Origin: Ilumatobacter nonamiensis YM16-303
GTDB taxonomy: Bacteria > Actinomycetota > Acidimicrobiia > Acidimicrobiales > Ilumatobacteraceae
DNA length: 32,539 nucleotides
NCBI RefSeq assembly: GCF_000350145.1
Contig: NZ_BAOL01000032.1
Coordinates: 1-32,539, forward strand
Direction: 5' to 3'
Below are positions 1-8,273 of the stretch, piece after piece (positions within the stretch are counted from its first letter, which is position 1; every line of letters begins with the position of its first letter). The position numbers were made by a program, and so were the translations under genes. The notes under the pieces are model-generated. The model was not told the DNA's origin. It was given only the letters and a program-made list of their open reading frames with translations, and ran no database searches.

Positions 1-45
1 TCTCGTGAACAGTTCGCGCACGGAGCGCTGGAACTGATCACGAGA
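1..45 (-). repeat. Hairpin repeat, left copy (possible 3'-end/terminator element)
   Basis: Bases 1-15 and 31-45 are inverted repeats (14 of 15 positions pair) around a 15-nt centre. The centre itself can pair GCGC with GCGC around a 5-nt loop. The element starts 6 nt beyond the stop codon of the minus-strand gene at 52-648, where a terminator or 3'-end stabiliser would lie. Read in the direction of that gene, it matches the copy at 32508-32539 at 29 of 32 bases. Any U-tract would lie outside the window, so a terminator function is not shown. Confidence 0.75.
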
Positions 46-51
46 AGGGAA

Positions 52-648
52 TCAGCGGTGGCGGGCGGCGGCGGCTTGGGCCTTGCGGGCGCGGGCCGCC
101 TCCTGCTTCGCCTTCTTCGCGGCCTTGCGCTTCTCGCGCAGTTCGGCCTGCTCGTCGGCGGAGCGCTTCGACGTGTCGATGAGTGGTGCGATCTCGACGT
201 CGTCGACCTTCGGCAGCTGCAGCGTGTCGTCGTTCTTCAACAGGTCGCGGATGATCGCGGATGCCGGAGCTTCGCCGGCGACGGTACCGGCGAGCATGAC
301 CCGGGTGATTCCGAGATTGTGGCGTTCGACGATTCCGGGGAGCACCTCGCGGAGCTGATCCGACGACGGGTTGTCGGCGTTGTCGCCGAGTTGCTCGATG
401 CAGTCGGCGAGTGCAGCGTCGGTGATGATCGCCGCGATCGCTTCCATTCCACCGTCGATCCGGCCGGCCTTGACGCCGTTGCGGACGCCGTCGGCCGAGA
501 TCTCGTCGACGAACGAGTCGAGGCCTTCGCGGTGGTCGTCGCCGAGCCCGTCGATGGCTGCGGCCAGCTCCTCGTCGGTGGCGGCCTTGAAGGCGCGGTC
601 GAGCAACCCCAGCGCCTGCATTCGGTTCTTCATCTGGTTGACAGCCAT
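52..648 (-). CDS. Conserved hypothetical protein with Lys/Ala-rich basic tail (198 aa)
   Basis: The function is not recognised. The ATG at 648 opens a 198-aa protein. Residues 1-130 look like a soluble helical domain rich in Asp, Glu and Ala. Residues 160-198 form a highly charged Lys/Arg/Ala/Glu helix ending in Arg-His-Arg, of the sort that binds nucleic acid or ribosomes, but this is only a compositional argument. No signal peptide or membrane segment is visible. The frame stays open far upstream on this strand, but the upstream part is antisense to the ABC ATPase gene and has no protein-like composition, so the ATG at 648 was chosen. An in-frame ATG at 633 is a weaker alternative; neither start has a clear Shine-Dalgarno sequence. 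The gene is divergent from the ATPase gene and ends just before the left hairpin repeat. Confidence 0.65.
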   Translation of the reverse strand: MAVNQMKNRMQALGLLDRAFKAATDEELAAAIDGLGDDHREGLDSFVDEISADGVRNGVKAGRIDGGMEAIAAIITDAALADCIEQLGDNADNPSSDQLREVLPGIVERHNLGITRVMLAGTVAGEAPASAIIRDLLKNDDTLQLPKVDDVEIAPLIDTSKRSADEQAELREKRKAAKKAKQEAARARKAQAAAARHR

Positions 649-753
649 GCGGAGCGACGCTACCGGGCTGCCCACACCATCACGACGGGGCGACCGGACG
701 CAACGGGACGGGGCCTCTCGGCCGGTCGGGGCCCCGCCGTGAGCCGTGTGACC

Positions 754-777
754 TTGGTCGCCCGAGTCGGGTATCCT
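754..777 (+). promoter_or_regulatory. Candidate promoter -10 region for the ABC ATPase gene
   Basis: A TATCCT hexamer at 772-777 lies about 35 nt before the ATG at 811 and directly abuts the LacI-type operator at 777-790. No convincing -35 at 17-18 nt is visible: TTGGTC at 754-759 is too close and GTGACC at 748-753 is weak. The call rests mainly on the position of the operator. Confidence 0.3.
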
Positions 778-790
778 GCAAACGCTTCCA
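777..790. promoter_or_regulatory. LacI-family operator upstream of the ABC ATPase gene
   Basis: TGCAAACGCTTCCA is a 14-bp imperfect palindrome with the central CG typical of LacI/GalR-family operators. It shares the pattern TGYAARCGCTTYCA with sites at 9730-9743 and 10885-10898, the other promoters near the lacI-type gene. It sits 20 bp before the ATPase start codon and just downstream of a candidate -10, a position expected to block transcription. Confidence 0.75.
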
Positions 791-810
791 CGTCTCGCCG
801 AGAGGATCCC

Positions 811-1971
<1,161 letters not shown>

Positions 1972-1983
1972 GTTCGGGGGCGG

Positions 1984-2841
1984 TCAGCTGGCGATCGCCA
2001 CGATCAGCGACCCGACGAACGCCATCAGGGCTGCACCGATGATCAGGATGATGCCCGGTCCCACCTGAAGGAGGGGGAAGGTGTTGGTGAGGTCGGCGAT
2101 ACCCACCACCGCAGCCGCGGCGATCGTGCCGGCGACGAGCGACGCGATGATTCCGCAGATCGAACTCCATGTCGACTTGCCGGCGGCGAGGACGACGATC
2201 GCGAGGATCGCCACGACTGCGAACGCTCCGATGATCCAGGCGCCCGGGTTCGTCCACTGGACCGGGTCGAATTCGTCGTAGAACCCGTAGGTCTCGAATC
2301 CGTTGGGGAGCTCGCTGAAACCGAGGTTGTCGAAGGTCACCCACGGGAGAGCGGACCCGATGACGGAGAGGATCGCTGCCCCGAGCATGATCAGCGCCCC
2401 CACGATGGCTCCGCCGCTGCGCCGCGATGAGGTCGGTACCGGAGTCCCCGGAAGCTGACCGTACTGCGGGGCAGCGAACGCCGTGTGGCCGACCGGTTGG
2501 CCAGACGCGTGCGGCGGATGTGGCTGGTGCCCGTACTGCGGAGGTGCCGTCGGTTGGGTGTACGCCTGCGGCGGGGTGGCCTGTGGCGGGTAGGCCGGCG
2601 GTCCTGACGGAGGGGGCGGCGGCGGTGGTGGTGGCTGGGGTGGAAGTTGCGGTCCGTCGTTCGGGGCCGGCAGCGGTGGCGGGACCGCGCCCGGTGAGGG
2701 CACGACGACCGTCGCATCGGCCGGAGGTGGCACGTCGCCGGCAGGTGCCTGTCCGCTTTCGTGCTCGGCGGTGACCGTGTCGTTCGGGTCCGGGGGCGTG
2801 AACGCTGCGCTGTTGCGCGAGTCGTCGTTCCGATCGGTCAT
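1984..2841 (-). CDS. Proline-rich membrane protein of unknown function (285 aa)
   Basis: The ATG at 2841 is preceded by GAGAGG at good spacing. Residues 1-145 are a disordered cytoplasmic-type region rich in Pro, Gln, Gly and Ala, including a run of nine prolines and repeated PPQ/QYG motifs. Residues 145-285 contain about four hydrophobic segments with a short polar loop (around 170-195) rich in Phe, Tyr and Asp. Pro/Gln-rich tail plus small membrane domain is a common actinobacterial layout with no assigned function. The gene starts 10 nt after the monooxygenase stop and is the last gene of the operon. No substrate or enzymatic motif is visible; a role in organising the transporter or sensing its substrate would be speculation. 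Confidence 0.8.
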   Translation of the reverse strand: MTDRNDDSRNSAAFTPPDPNDTVTAEHESGQAPAGDVPPPADATVVVPSPGAVPPPLPAPNDGPQLPPQPPPPPPPPPSGPPAYPPQATPPQAYTQPTAPPQYGHQPHPPHASGQPVGHTAFAAPQYGQLPGTPVPTSSRRSGGAIVGALIMLGAAILSVIGSALPWVTFDNLGFSELPNGFETYGFYDEFDPVQWTNPGAWIIGAFAVVAILAIVVLAAGKSTWSSICGIIASLVAGTIAAAAVVGIADLTNTFPLLQVGPGIILIIGAALMAFVGSLIVAIAS

Positions 2842-2851
2842 CGGTTGCCTC

Positions 2852-3961
2852 TCAGCCGATGCCGAGGTCGGACGTGAAGCGCGGCTTGACGGCCGCGTGC
2901 TCGACCTCGGGGAGAACGTATTTCGCCACGAGGTCGCATTCGGCTCGATGGGTGTAGCCGGACAGGATGAACGCGGAGACCCCGGCGTCCTGGTACGCCT
3001 TCAACTTGGCGACGACCTGGTCGGGATCGCCGACGATTGCGGCGCCCGCGCCGGATCGGGCCCGCCCCACGCCGGTCCACAACGCTTCCTCGACGAACCC
3101 GTCGTCGGCGGCGGACTCGCGCAGGTCGGCCTGGCGTGACACGCCGACCGATGCCGCGTCGAGCGACTTGTTGCGAATCGCGTCGCCGGTGTCGGCGTCG
3201 AGCTTCGACACGAGTTGCGCCGCTGCGGCGCGTGCTTCGGCCTCGGTCTCGCGGACGATCATGTGGGCGCGCAGCCCGCACAGCAGTTCGCGGTCGTACC
3301 GCTCGCGGGCGAGTGCGGCCATCTCGGAAACGGTGTCTCCCACCGACGCGACCGTGTCGGGCCAGGTGAGGAACACGTCGGCTTCGGCTGCAGCAACGTC
3401 CTTGGCGGCGGGGGAGAAGCCGCCGAAGTAGAACGGGGGACAGGTCGAATCGGCGGTGGAGATTCGCGGTGGATCGAGGGTGAGGTCGACGAACTCGCCG
3501 TGGAAGTCGATCGACTCGCGGTTCAACAGCTTGCGGAGGACCTGCATCCATTCCCGCGTGCGCTGATAGCGCGGTGCGGAATCGAGTGCTTCGCCGGGAA
3601 TGTCCGAGCTGATGATGTTGATCGTGAGGCGCCCGTGCGCGAACTGGTCGATGGACGCGAGTTGGCGGGCGAGCTGAGGCAACCACATCTCGCCCATCCG
3701 AACCGCGAGCAACAGGTTGATCTGTTCGGTGTGGGTGGCGATGGCCGCGGCGAAGGCGGTGGAGTCGATGCCGAGCTGATAGCCGGACGGCAGCAGCACG
3801 TTGTCGAAGCCGCCGCGGTCGGCAGCCTGCACGATGTCCCGGCAGTGCTCCCAGGATGCGGCGAGATCCGGGTCAGGGACACCGAGGAACTCGTAGTCGT
3901 CGTCGCACAGTGCGCCGAACCAGGAGATCTCGGGAACGTGGGGTTGGGTGATCGAGCTCAT
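2852..3961 (-). CDS. FMN-dependent alkanesulfonate-type monooxygenase (SsuD/SmoC-like)
   Basis: This 369-aa protein belongs to the bacterial luciferase-like, SsuD branch, which uses FMNH2 and O2 to cleave C-S bonds of sulfonates. The RAH pattern at 231-233 corresponds to the catalytic Arg226/His228 region of E. coli SsuD. GRARSGAG (299-306) resembles the SsuD mobile loop with its Arg. SGYTH (334-338) holds the equivalent of Tyr331. The SsuD-like block GDPDQV...FILSGY at 311-336 is clear. The ATG at 3961 overlaps the aldo/keto reductase stop by 4 nt, so the two are translationally coupled. In the sulfoquinovose monooxygenase pathway, SmoC (SsuD-like) and SmoB (AKR) act in sequence behind a sugar ABC importer, and this arrangement matches. 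The substrate is an inference; another sulfonate or a non-sulfonate substrate is possible. No flavin reductase gene is nearby. Confidence 0.88.
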   Translation of the reverse strand: MSSITQPHVPEISWFGALCDDDYEFLGVPDPDLAASWEHCRDIVQAADRGGFDNVLLPSGYQLGIDSTAFAAAIATHTEQINLLLAVRMGEMWLPQLARQLASIDQFAHGRLTINIISSDIPGEALDSAPRYQRTREWMQVLRKLLNRESIDFHGEFVDLTLDPPRISTADSTCPPFYFGGFSPAAKDVAAAEADVFLTWPDTVASVGDTVSEMAALARERYDRELLCGLRAHMIVRETEAEARAAAAQLVSKLDADTGDAIRNKSLDAASVGVSRQADLRESAADDGFVEEALWTGVGRARSGAGAAIVGDPDQVVAKLKAYQDAGVSAFILSGYTHRAECDLVAKYVLPEVEHAAVKPRFTSDLGIG

Positions 3962-4860
3962 GGGAGCGGCACTCCTTCCGAGGCCTGGACGATCGCATAC
4001 ACATCGGCACGGTCGAGGGTGACGCCGAGCGCTGCGGCCGAGGAACGGATGCGGTCGGGGTTCTGTGATCCGATGATCGCCACGGGTGCCGACGGATGGG
4101 CGAGGACGAAGGCGAGCGCGATCTGTGACCGGTCGACCCCTTCGCGCACCGCGAGCGAATCGAGGAGCGCGAGGAGATCGGGGGCGATGCCCTCACCGGT
4201 CGCGAGGCGTCCGCCTCCGAGCGGACTCCAGGCCAGTGGCGTGACCCGCTCCGCCATGCACTGATCGAGCGTGCCGTCGCGCATCGGCGTGAGTTCGACC
4301 GCGGAGAACTCGGGCTGGTTCGTGATGATCGGGAACTCGAGGTGGGCCTGCAGGGCGGCGACCTGCGCCGGGGTGTGGTTGGACACGCCGACCTCACGGA
4401 TCTTGCCTTCGACCCGGAGTGCGTGGAGGGTGATCGCGACGTCGGCCGGGTGCGTGTACATGTCCGGCCGGTGGATCTGATAGAGGTCGATGACGTCGGT
4501 CTGCAGGCGCCGGAGCGACGCTTCACATGCGGACCGCAGGTACTTCGGCGACGAGTCGTACGGCGTGGGCGGCGCGATGCCGCCCTTGGTGGCGAGCACG
4601 ATCCGGTCCCGCAGGCCGGGCGTCGCGGCGAGCACCTGCCCGAGGATCTCCTCGACCTGACCGAATCCGGTACCGCCCCAGTCGAACCCGTACACGTCGG
4701 CCGTGTCGATCAGGTTCATCCCCGACTCGAGCGCCGTCTCCAGGAGACCCTGCCCGACCTCGATGTCGTCGTCGGTGAACCTCCAGAGCCCGTACGCGAT
4801 CGGCCCCACCGGGGGGAGGGAGCCGAGGCTCCGTTTGTGGGACTGGACCAGCGAGCTCAC
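3958..4860 (-). CDS. Aldo/keto reductase (YdhF-like; possible SmoB-type role)
   Basis: This is a cytosolic NADPH-type aldo/keto reductase of 300 aa. The tetrad is visible: Asp52 and Tyr57 (IDTADVYG), Lys92 (ATKGG) and His130 (YQIHRPD). Further family blocks are GVSNHTPAQV (148-157), WSPLGGG and the C-terminal IIGSQNPDRI nucleotide-binding segment. The GTG at 4860 is used; it lies 10 nt after the upstream permease stop. The stop overlaps the monooxygenase ATG as ATGA. Position between sugar permeases and an SsuD-like monooxygenase suggests it reduces an aldehyde made by that enzyme, as SmoB reduces 6-oxo-glucose to glucose in the Agrobacterium sulfoquinovose pathway. From sequence alone it is only a generic AKR; the pathway role is inferred from context. 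Confidence 0.9.
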   Translation of the reverse strand: MSSLVQSHKRSLGSLPPVGPIAYGLWRFTDDDIEVGQGLLETALESGMNLIDTADVYGFDWGGTGFGQVEEILGQVLAATPGLRDRIVLATKGGIAPPTPYDSSPKYLRSACEASLRRLQTDVIDLYQIHRPDMYTHPADVAITLHALRVEGKIREVGVSNHTPAQVAALQAHLEFPIITNQPEFSAVELTPMRDGTLDQCMAERVTPLAWSPLGGGRLATGEGIAPDLLALLDSLAVREGVDRSQIALAFVLAHPSAPVAIIGSQNPDRIRSSAAALGVTLDRADVYAIVQASEGVPLP

Positions 4861-4870
4861 CCGATGGAAA

Positions 4871-5854
4871 CTAGCCCTTCACGGAACCGGCCAACAGTCC
4901 TCGCACGAAGTAGCGCTGCAGCGAGAAGAACACGATGATCGGTACGAACGCCTGGACGAACGCGGCCGCGGGCAGGATGTTCTCGTTGCGTCCGAAGTCT
5001 CCGGCGAGGTTGGCGATCAGGATGGTCGTCGGCTGCTCGTCGACGTTGGCCCCGATCATCGTGTTGGCGATCAGGAAGTCGTTCCACGTCCAGAGGAACT
5101 GGAAGATGGCGAACGCCGCCAACACCGGGATCGACAACGGCAGGACGAGCCGCCAGAAGATCGTGAAGTGTGCGGCGCCGTCGATGCGCGCCGCCTCGAA
5201 CACGTCCTTCGGGAGCGCCGAGATGTAGTTGTGCAGCAGGAAGATCGCGAACGGCATCGCGAAACCGGTGTGGGTCAGCCACACCGCCGTGGTTGTGCCC
5301 GCCAGGTCGAAGTCGGGAATCAAGGTGATCGTCTTGTCGAGCCCGGGCAGGGTCAGGCTCGCACCATTGTTGAACATCTGGAGCAGAGGGATCAGCGCGA
5401 CCTGCAGCGGCACGGCCAACAGCGACACGGTGGCGATGAACAGTGGCTTGCGACCGCGGAAGTCGATCCAGGCGAATCCGTACGCGGCGAATGCGGCGAT
5501 CGCGATGGGGATGATCGTCGCCGGGATCGCGATCGCCATCGAGTTGAGCAGCGAGTTGCCGATGCTCTGGCGGGCGTTGATGATCTGGTCGTAGTTGGCC
5601 GTCGTCCAGTCGAACGGGTTCAGGCCCTTCCACCAGCCGGTCGAGCGCTGCGCGTCCCGGGTACGGAACGAGTTGACGAACAGACCGAGCGTCGGGATGG
5701 TCCAGACGACGACGATCAGCCACAGCAGACCGGTCGGGACGCTGCGCAGGAGCCGGTACGCGCGATCGATGATGCCCGAGCCGCCCGACCCGTCGTCGAT
5801 CGGGTGCGGATCGCCCGAGGAGGTGATCGAGGTGTCGGTGGTGGTACTGCTCAT
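4871..5854 (-). CDS. Carbohydrate ABC transporter permease, MalG type
   Basis: This is the second inner-membrane permease of a CUT1 sugar importer, 327 aa. A Ser/Thr/Asp-rich cytoplasmic start is followed by one helix near residues 36-52 and a BPD_transp_1 core with about five more helices. The EAA loop that docks on the ATPase reads EAARIDGAAHFTIFWRLVLP in the second half. Length and layout are ordinary for MalG/UgpE proteins. The ATG at 5854 follows a strong GGAGGA and lies only 2 nt after the stop of the upstream permease, so it is co-translated with it. The AKR gene begins 10 nt downstream. Confidence 0.93.
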   Translation of the reverse strand: MSSTTTDTSITSSGDPHPIDDGSGGSGIIDRAYRLLRSVPTGLLWLIVVVWTIPTLGLFVNSFRTRDAQRSTGWWKGLNPFDWTTANYDQIINARQSIGNSLLNSMAIAIPATIIPIAIAAFAAYGFAWIDFRGRKPLFIATVSLLAVPLQVALIPLLQMFNNGASLTLPGLDKTITLIPDFDLAGTTTAVWLTHTGFAMPFAIFLLHNYISALPKDVFEAARIDGAAHFTIFWRLVLPLSIPVLAAFAIFQFLWTWNDFLIANTMIGANVDEQPTTILIANLAGDFGRNENILPAAAFVQAFVPIIVFFSLQRYFVRGLLAGSVKG

Positions 5855-5856
5855 GG

Positions 5857-8115
5857 TCAGTCCTCCTTCTGCATCCGCGAGATGTTGTAGACCATCACCG
5901 GCAGGACGGAGATGAAGATCAGGATCGCGAGCGCTGCGCCCTGCCCGGTGTTGCCGAACTGGAATGCCTGGTTGAACATGTCGTTGGCCAGCACCTGTGT
6001 GCCGAACTGGCCGTTGGTGATCACCTTGACGATGTCGTAGACCTTCATGACCAGCACGATGATCGTGGTGACGACCACGCCGATCGTGGTGGCGATCTGC
6101 GGCAGCGTCACCCGCCAGAAGACCTGACTGTCGGTCGCGCCGTCGATCTTGGCCGCCTCGATCAGTTCGGTCGGAACCGCCTTGATGGCCGCCGACAGGA
6201 TCACCATCGCGAATCCGGTCTGGATCCAGATGAGGATGACCATCAGCCAGAAGTTGTTGTACGGCGGTTCCTGGACGAACAGGACCGTCTGACCCTCGAC
6301 GGTCCCGTCGGGCGTGATGACGAATCCACCGAGGCCGTCACCGATGATCGCCGTGTACCGCAGGAAGATCCATCCGGCGAGCACCGCGACGAAACCGAAC
6401 GTGATCGCCCGGCCCCAGTTGCGTTGCACGAGACCGCGGGCCATCACCATCAGCACTCCCACGAGGATCAGGCCGAACACGATCGTGCCGATCAGGGTGG
6501 GCAGTCCCGAGCCGGTCGACAATCGTCCGAGGCCGACCCACAAGGCGTTCAGGACACCGGTCTGTTCGCTCGAGGTGTCGCGTGCTGCGTAGACGAAACG
6601 CCAGATGATCGACGCGCCGACCAGTGAGATCGCCATCGGCATGAAGATGAACGACTTGGAGTACTTCTCGCCGCGCTTTCCGTCGGCGAGTACCGCCACC
6701 GCGAGGCCCATCGCCGTGGAGACGAAGGTGACCACGACGACCCACCAGAGGTTGTTGATGATCGTTCCCCTGAGCGCGGTGAACACGCCGAACGAGAGGA
6801 GGAACAGGCCGAAGATGAGCGGGGCTGCGGTCGGGTTGCCGAGTTCCACGGCGTGCCCCGTGCGCTGCTTCATGATGATCCCGACCACCAACGCGAGGGC
6901 CAAGAAGCCGGCTCCGATGATGAACGGCATCGACGTGAACATGTTCGTCCAGTTGGAGACATCGAAGCTGTTGGGGTCGTTGAAGATCGCTCCGTAGTTC
7001 TCACCGCCGACGAAGTCGACCGAGTCGTTGTCGAGCAGGGAGAGATACAACGTCCGGATCCCCGGAACGACGAGCATGATGAAGATGAACAGCAGCGCGG
7101 GGCCGACGAAGATGTACGACCGCGAGCGGAGGTCGATCTCGGAACGCTGCTTGTAGTCGGGATTCGGTGTCATGCCGAGCCGGATTCCGAGAGCGATCCC
7201 GGGGACCGCCGTCGCGATGATCGAGGTCGCCATGTTGCCCGCACCCAGGTCGGCGCCACCCCAGGCCCCCAGGATCCAGCCGAGCGCACCACCGATGAGC
7301 GCGCCGCCGACGAGTGCCCGTTTCCCGAGGGCCGACAATCCGACGCCCACGACGATGCCGATCGCGGTCCACAGGGCGATCGCTCCGAAGTCGAACTCGG
7401 GCTGGTACTGCTCACGGATGAGCAATCCGATGACCAGGCCGATCGCGGCACCCGCGCCGACGCTGATGATCATGCGCATCTTCGGATCGTCGGTTTGCGA
7501 GAGGACGATACCGAGTGCGACGAAGACGGCCGTGCCGACGAGCGGCCCGATCAGCCAGCTGAGGAATCCGCCACCCGATCCGAGGGTGGCCTGGTTGCCG
7601 TGGAGCACGACGCCGAGGAGGAACCCGACGGCTCCGAAGGCGAGAGCGCTGAATCGCTTCCACCGGTTGCGGACCTGGTTGAAGAGCAGGTTCGCGCCGA
7701 TCCAGATCGATGCGCTGCCGGCAACCGCGACGAGCACCGTGATCAGCGTGCTCTGGACCTTGTCCTGGTTGGCGGCCCAGATGAGGATCAGGGCCTCGAT
7801 CGCGACGGCGACGGCCACGATCGCGATGAATCGGCCCTCGCGGATGCCGTTCTGCCGTCGGTCGACGGCGATCACCGTGACCGCAGCCGTGGCGATCAGC
7901 GTGAGGACGACGACGATCGCGTTGGCGGCGACACTGCCGTTGAGCACGTTCGCGAGGACGATCGCCGCCAGACCGGCCACGCCCGTGGTGATGAGAAATG
8001 GTCGGGCCGAGAGCGGTGTCCCGACGCGTCCCTCGGTGGTGATCGGGCCGGCGGCTTCGGCGAGCACGTGCTCGACGTCGTCGATGCCTTCGTCTTCCAG
8101 CGTCTCCACTGACAC
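5857..8115 (-). CDS. Carbohydrate ABC transporter permease, MalF type, with large N-terminal membrane extension (752 aa)
   Basis: The C-terminal part is a MalF/UgpA-type permease with the EAA loop ELIEAAKIDGATDSQVFWRVTLP and a normal ending. Typical family members have about 300-330 aa. Here residues 40-325 form an added block of roughly nine or ten hydrophobic segments rich in Gly/Ala/Val/Ile with little similarity to known permeases. The usual permease start (around SYIFVGPALLFIFIMLVVPGIRTLYLSL) comes only at about residue 330. Extra helices also appear between residues 400 and 460 and between 560 and 600. The frame is continuous, so this is one long gene. The GTG at 8115 is annotated, but a GAGGGGGA run ends directly against it; the in-frame GTG at 8109 has the better Shine-Dalgarno spacing and may be the real start. 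Confidence 0.88.
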   Translation of the reverse strand: MSVETLEDEGIDDVEHVLAEAAGPITTEGRVGTPLSARPFLITTGVAGLAAIVLANVLNGSVAANAIVVVLTLIATAAVTVIAVDRRQNGIREGRFIAIVAVAVAIEALILIWAANQDKVQSTLITVLVAVAGSASIWIGANLLFNQVRNRWKRFSALAFGAVGFLLGVVLHGNQATLGSGGGFLSWLIGPLVGTAVFVALGIVLSQTDDPKMRMIISVGAGAAIGLVIGLLIREQYQPEFDFGAIALWTAIGIVVGVGLSALGKRALVGGALIGGALGWILGAWGGADLGAGNMATSIIATAVPGIALGIRLGMTPNPDYKQRSEIDLRSRSYIFVGPALLFIFIMLVVPGIRTLYLSLLDNDSVDFVGGENYGAIFNDPNSFDVSNWTNMFTSMPFIIGAGFLALALVVGIIMKQRTGHAVELGNPTAAPLIFGLFLLSFGVFTALRGTIINNLWWVVVVTFVSTAMGLAVAVLADGKRGEKYSKSFIFMPMAISLVGASIIWRFVYAARDTSSEQTGVLNALWVGLGRLSTGSGLPTLIGTIVFGLILVGVLMVMARGLVQRNWGRAITFGFVAVLAGWIFLRYTAIIGDGLGGFVITPDGTVEGQTVLFVQEPPYNNFWLMVILIWIQTGFAMVILSAAIKAVPTELIEAAKIDGATDSQVFWRVTLPQIATTIGVVVTTIIVLVMKVYDIVKVITNGQFGTQVLANDMFNQAFQFGNTGQGAALAILIFISVLPVMVYNISRMQKED

Positions 8116-8195
8116 TCCCCCTCGTTCGTCCCCACGGACCTGTCCGTTGTCTAGTTCGTTGCGGGCTCGGCTGCAAACACCGACCGAACCGGCGA

Positions 8196-8223
8196 GGGCA
8201 CCGCCACCGTGGTGACGGTGCCC
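8196..8223 (-). other. Hairpin in the binding-protein/permease intergenic gap
   Basis: Arms 8196-8203 and 8216-8223 (GGGCACCG and CGGTGCCC) pair perfectly across 8 bp with a 12-nt loop. It lies just before the long permease gene in the 158-nt gap after the binding-protein gene. Palindromes in such gaps, as in malE-malF, often protect the upstream message and lower expression of the permeases. That role is inferred here. Confidence 0.5.
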
Positions 8224-8243
8224 TCGATTGGATCAGAGTCGGA

Positions 8244-8265
8244 CGTGATCGATCGAACGATCACG
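8244..8265 (-). other. Hairpin just downstream of the binding-protein gene
   Basis: Arms 8244-8251 (CGTGATCG) and 8258-8265 (CGATCACG) pair perfectly over 8 bp around a 6-nt loop, starting 8 nt after the binding-protein stop. No U-tract follows, so it is more likely a 3'-end stabiliser or partial attenuator than a full terminator. Confidence 0.5.
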
Positions 8266-8273
8266 CTGCCGGC

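Noticed and set aside
1-15. GAACAGTTC in the terminal repeat as an SOS (LexA) box
   Set aside because: The actinobacterial box has GAAC and GTTC separated by four bases; here one base separates them, and the sequence is part of a longer hairpin arm.
2852-4860. Calling the AKR and monooxygenase smoB and smoC by name
   Set aside because: Context fits, but no flavin reductase or sulfoquinovosidase is present and I cannot align them; the substrate stays open.
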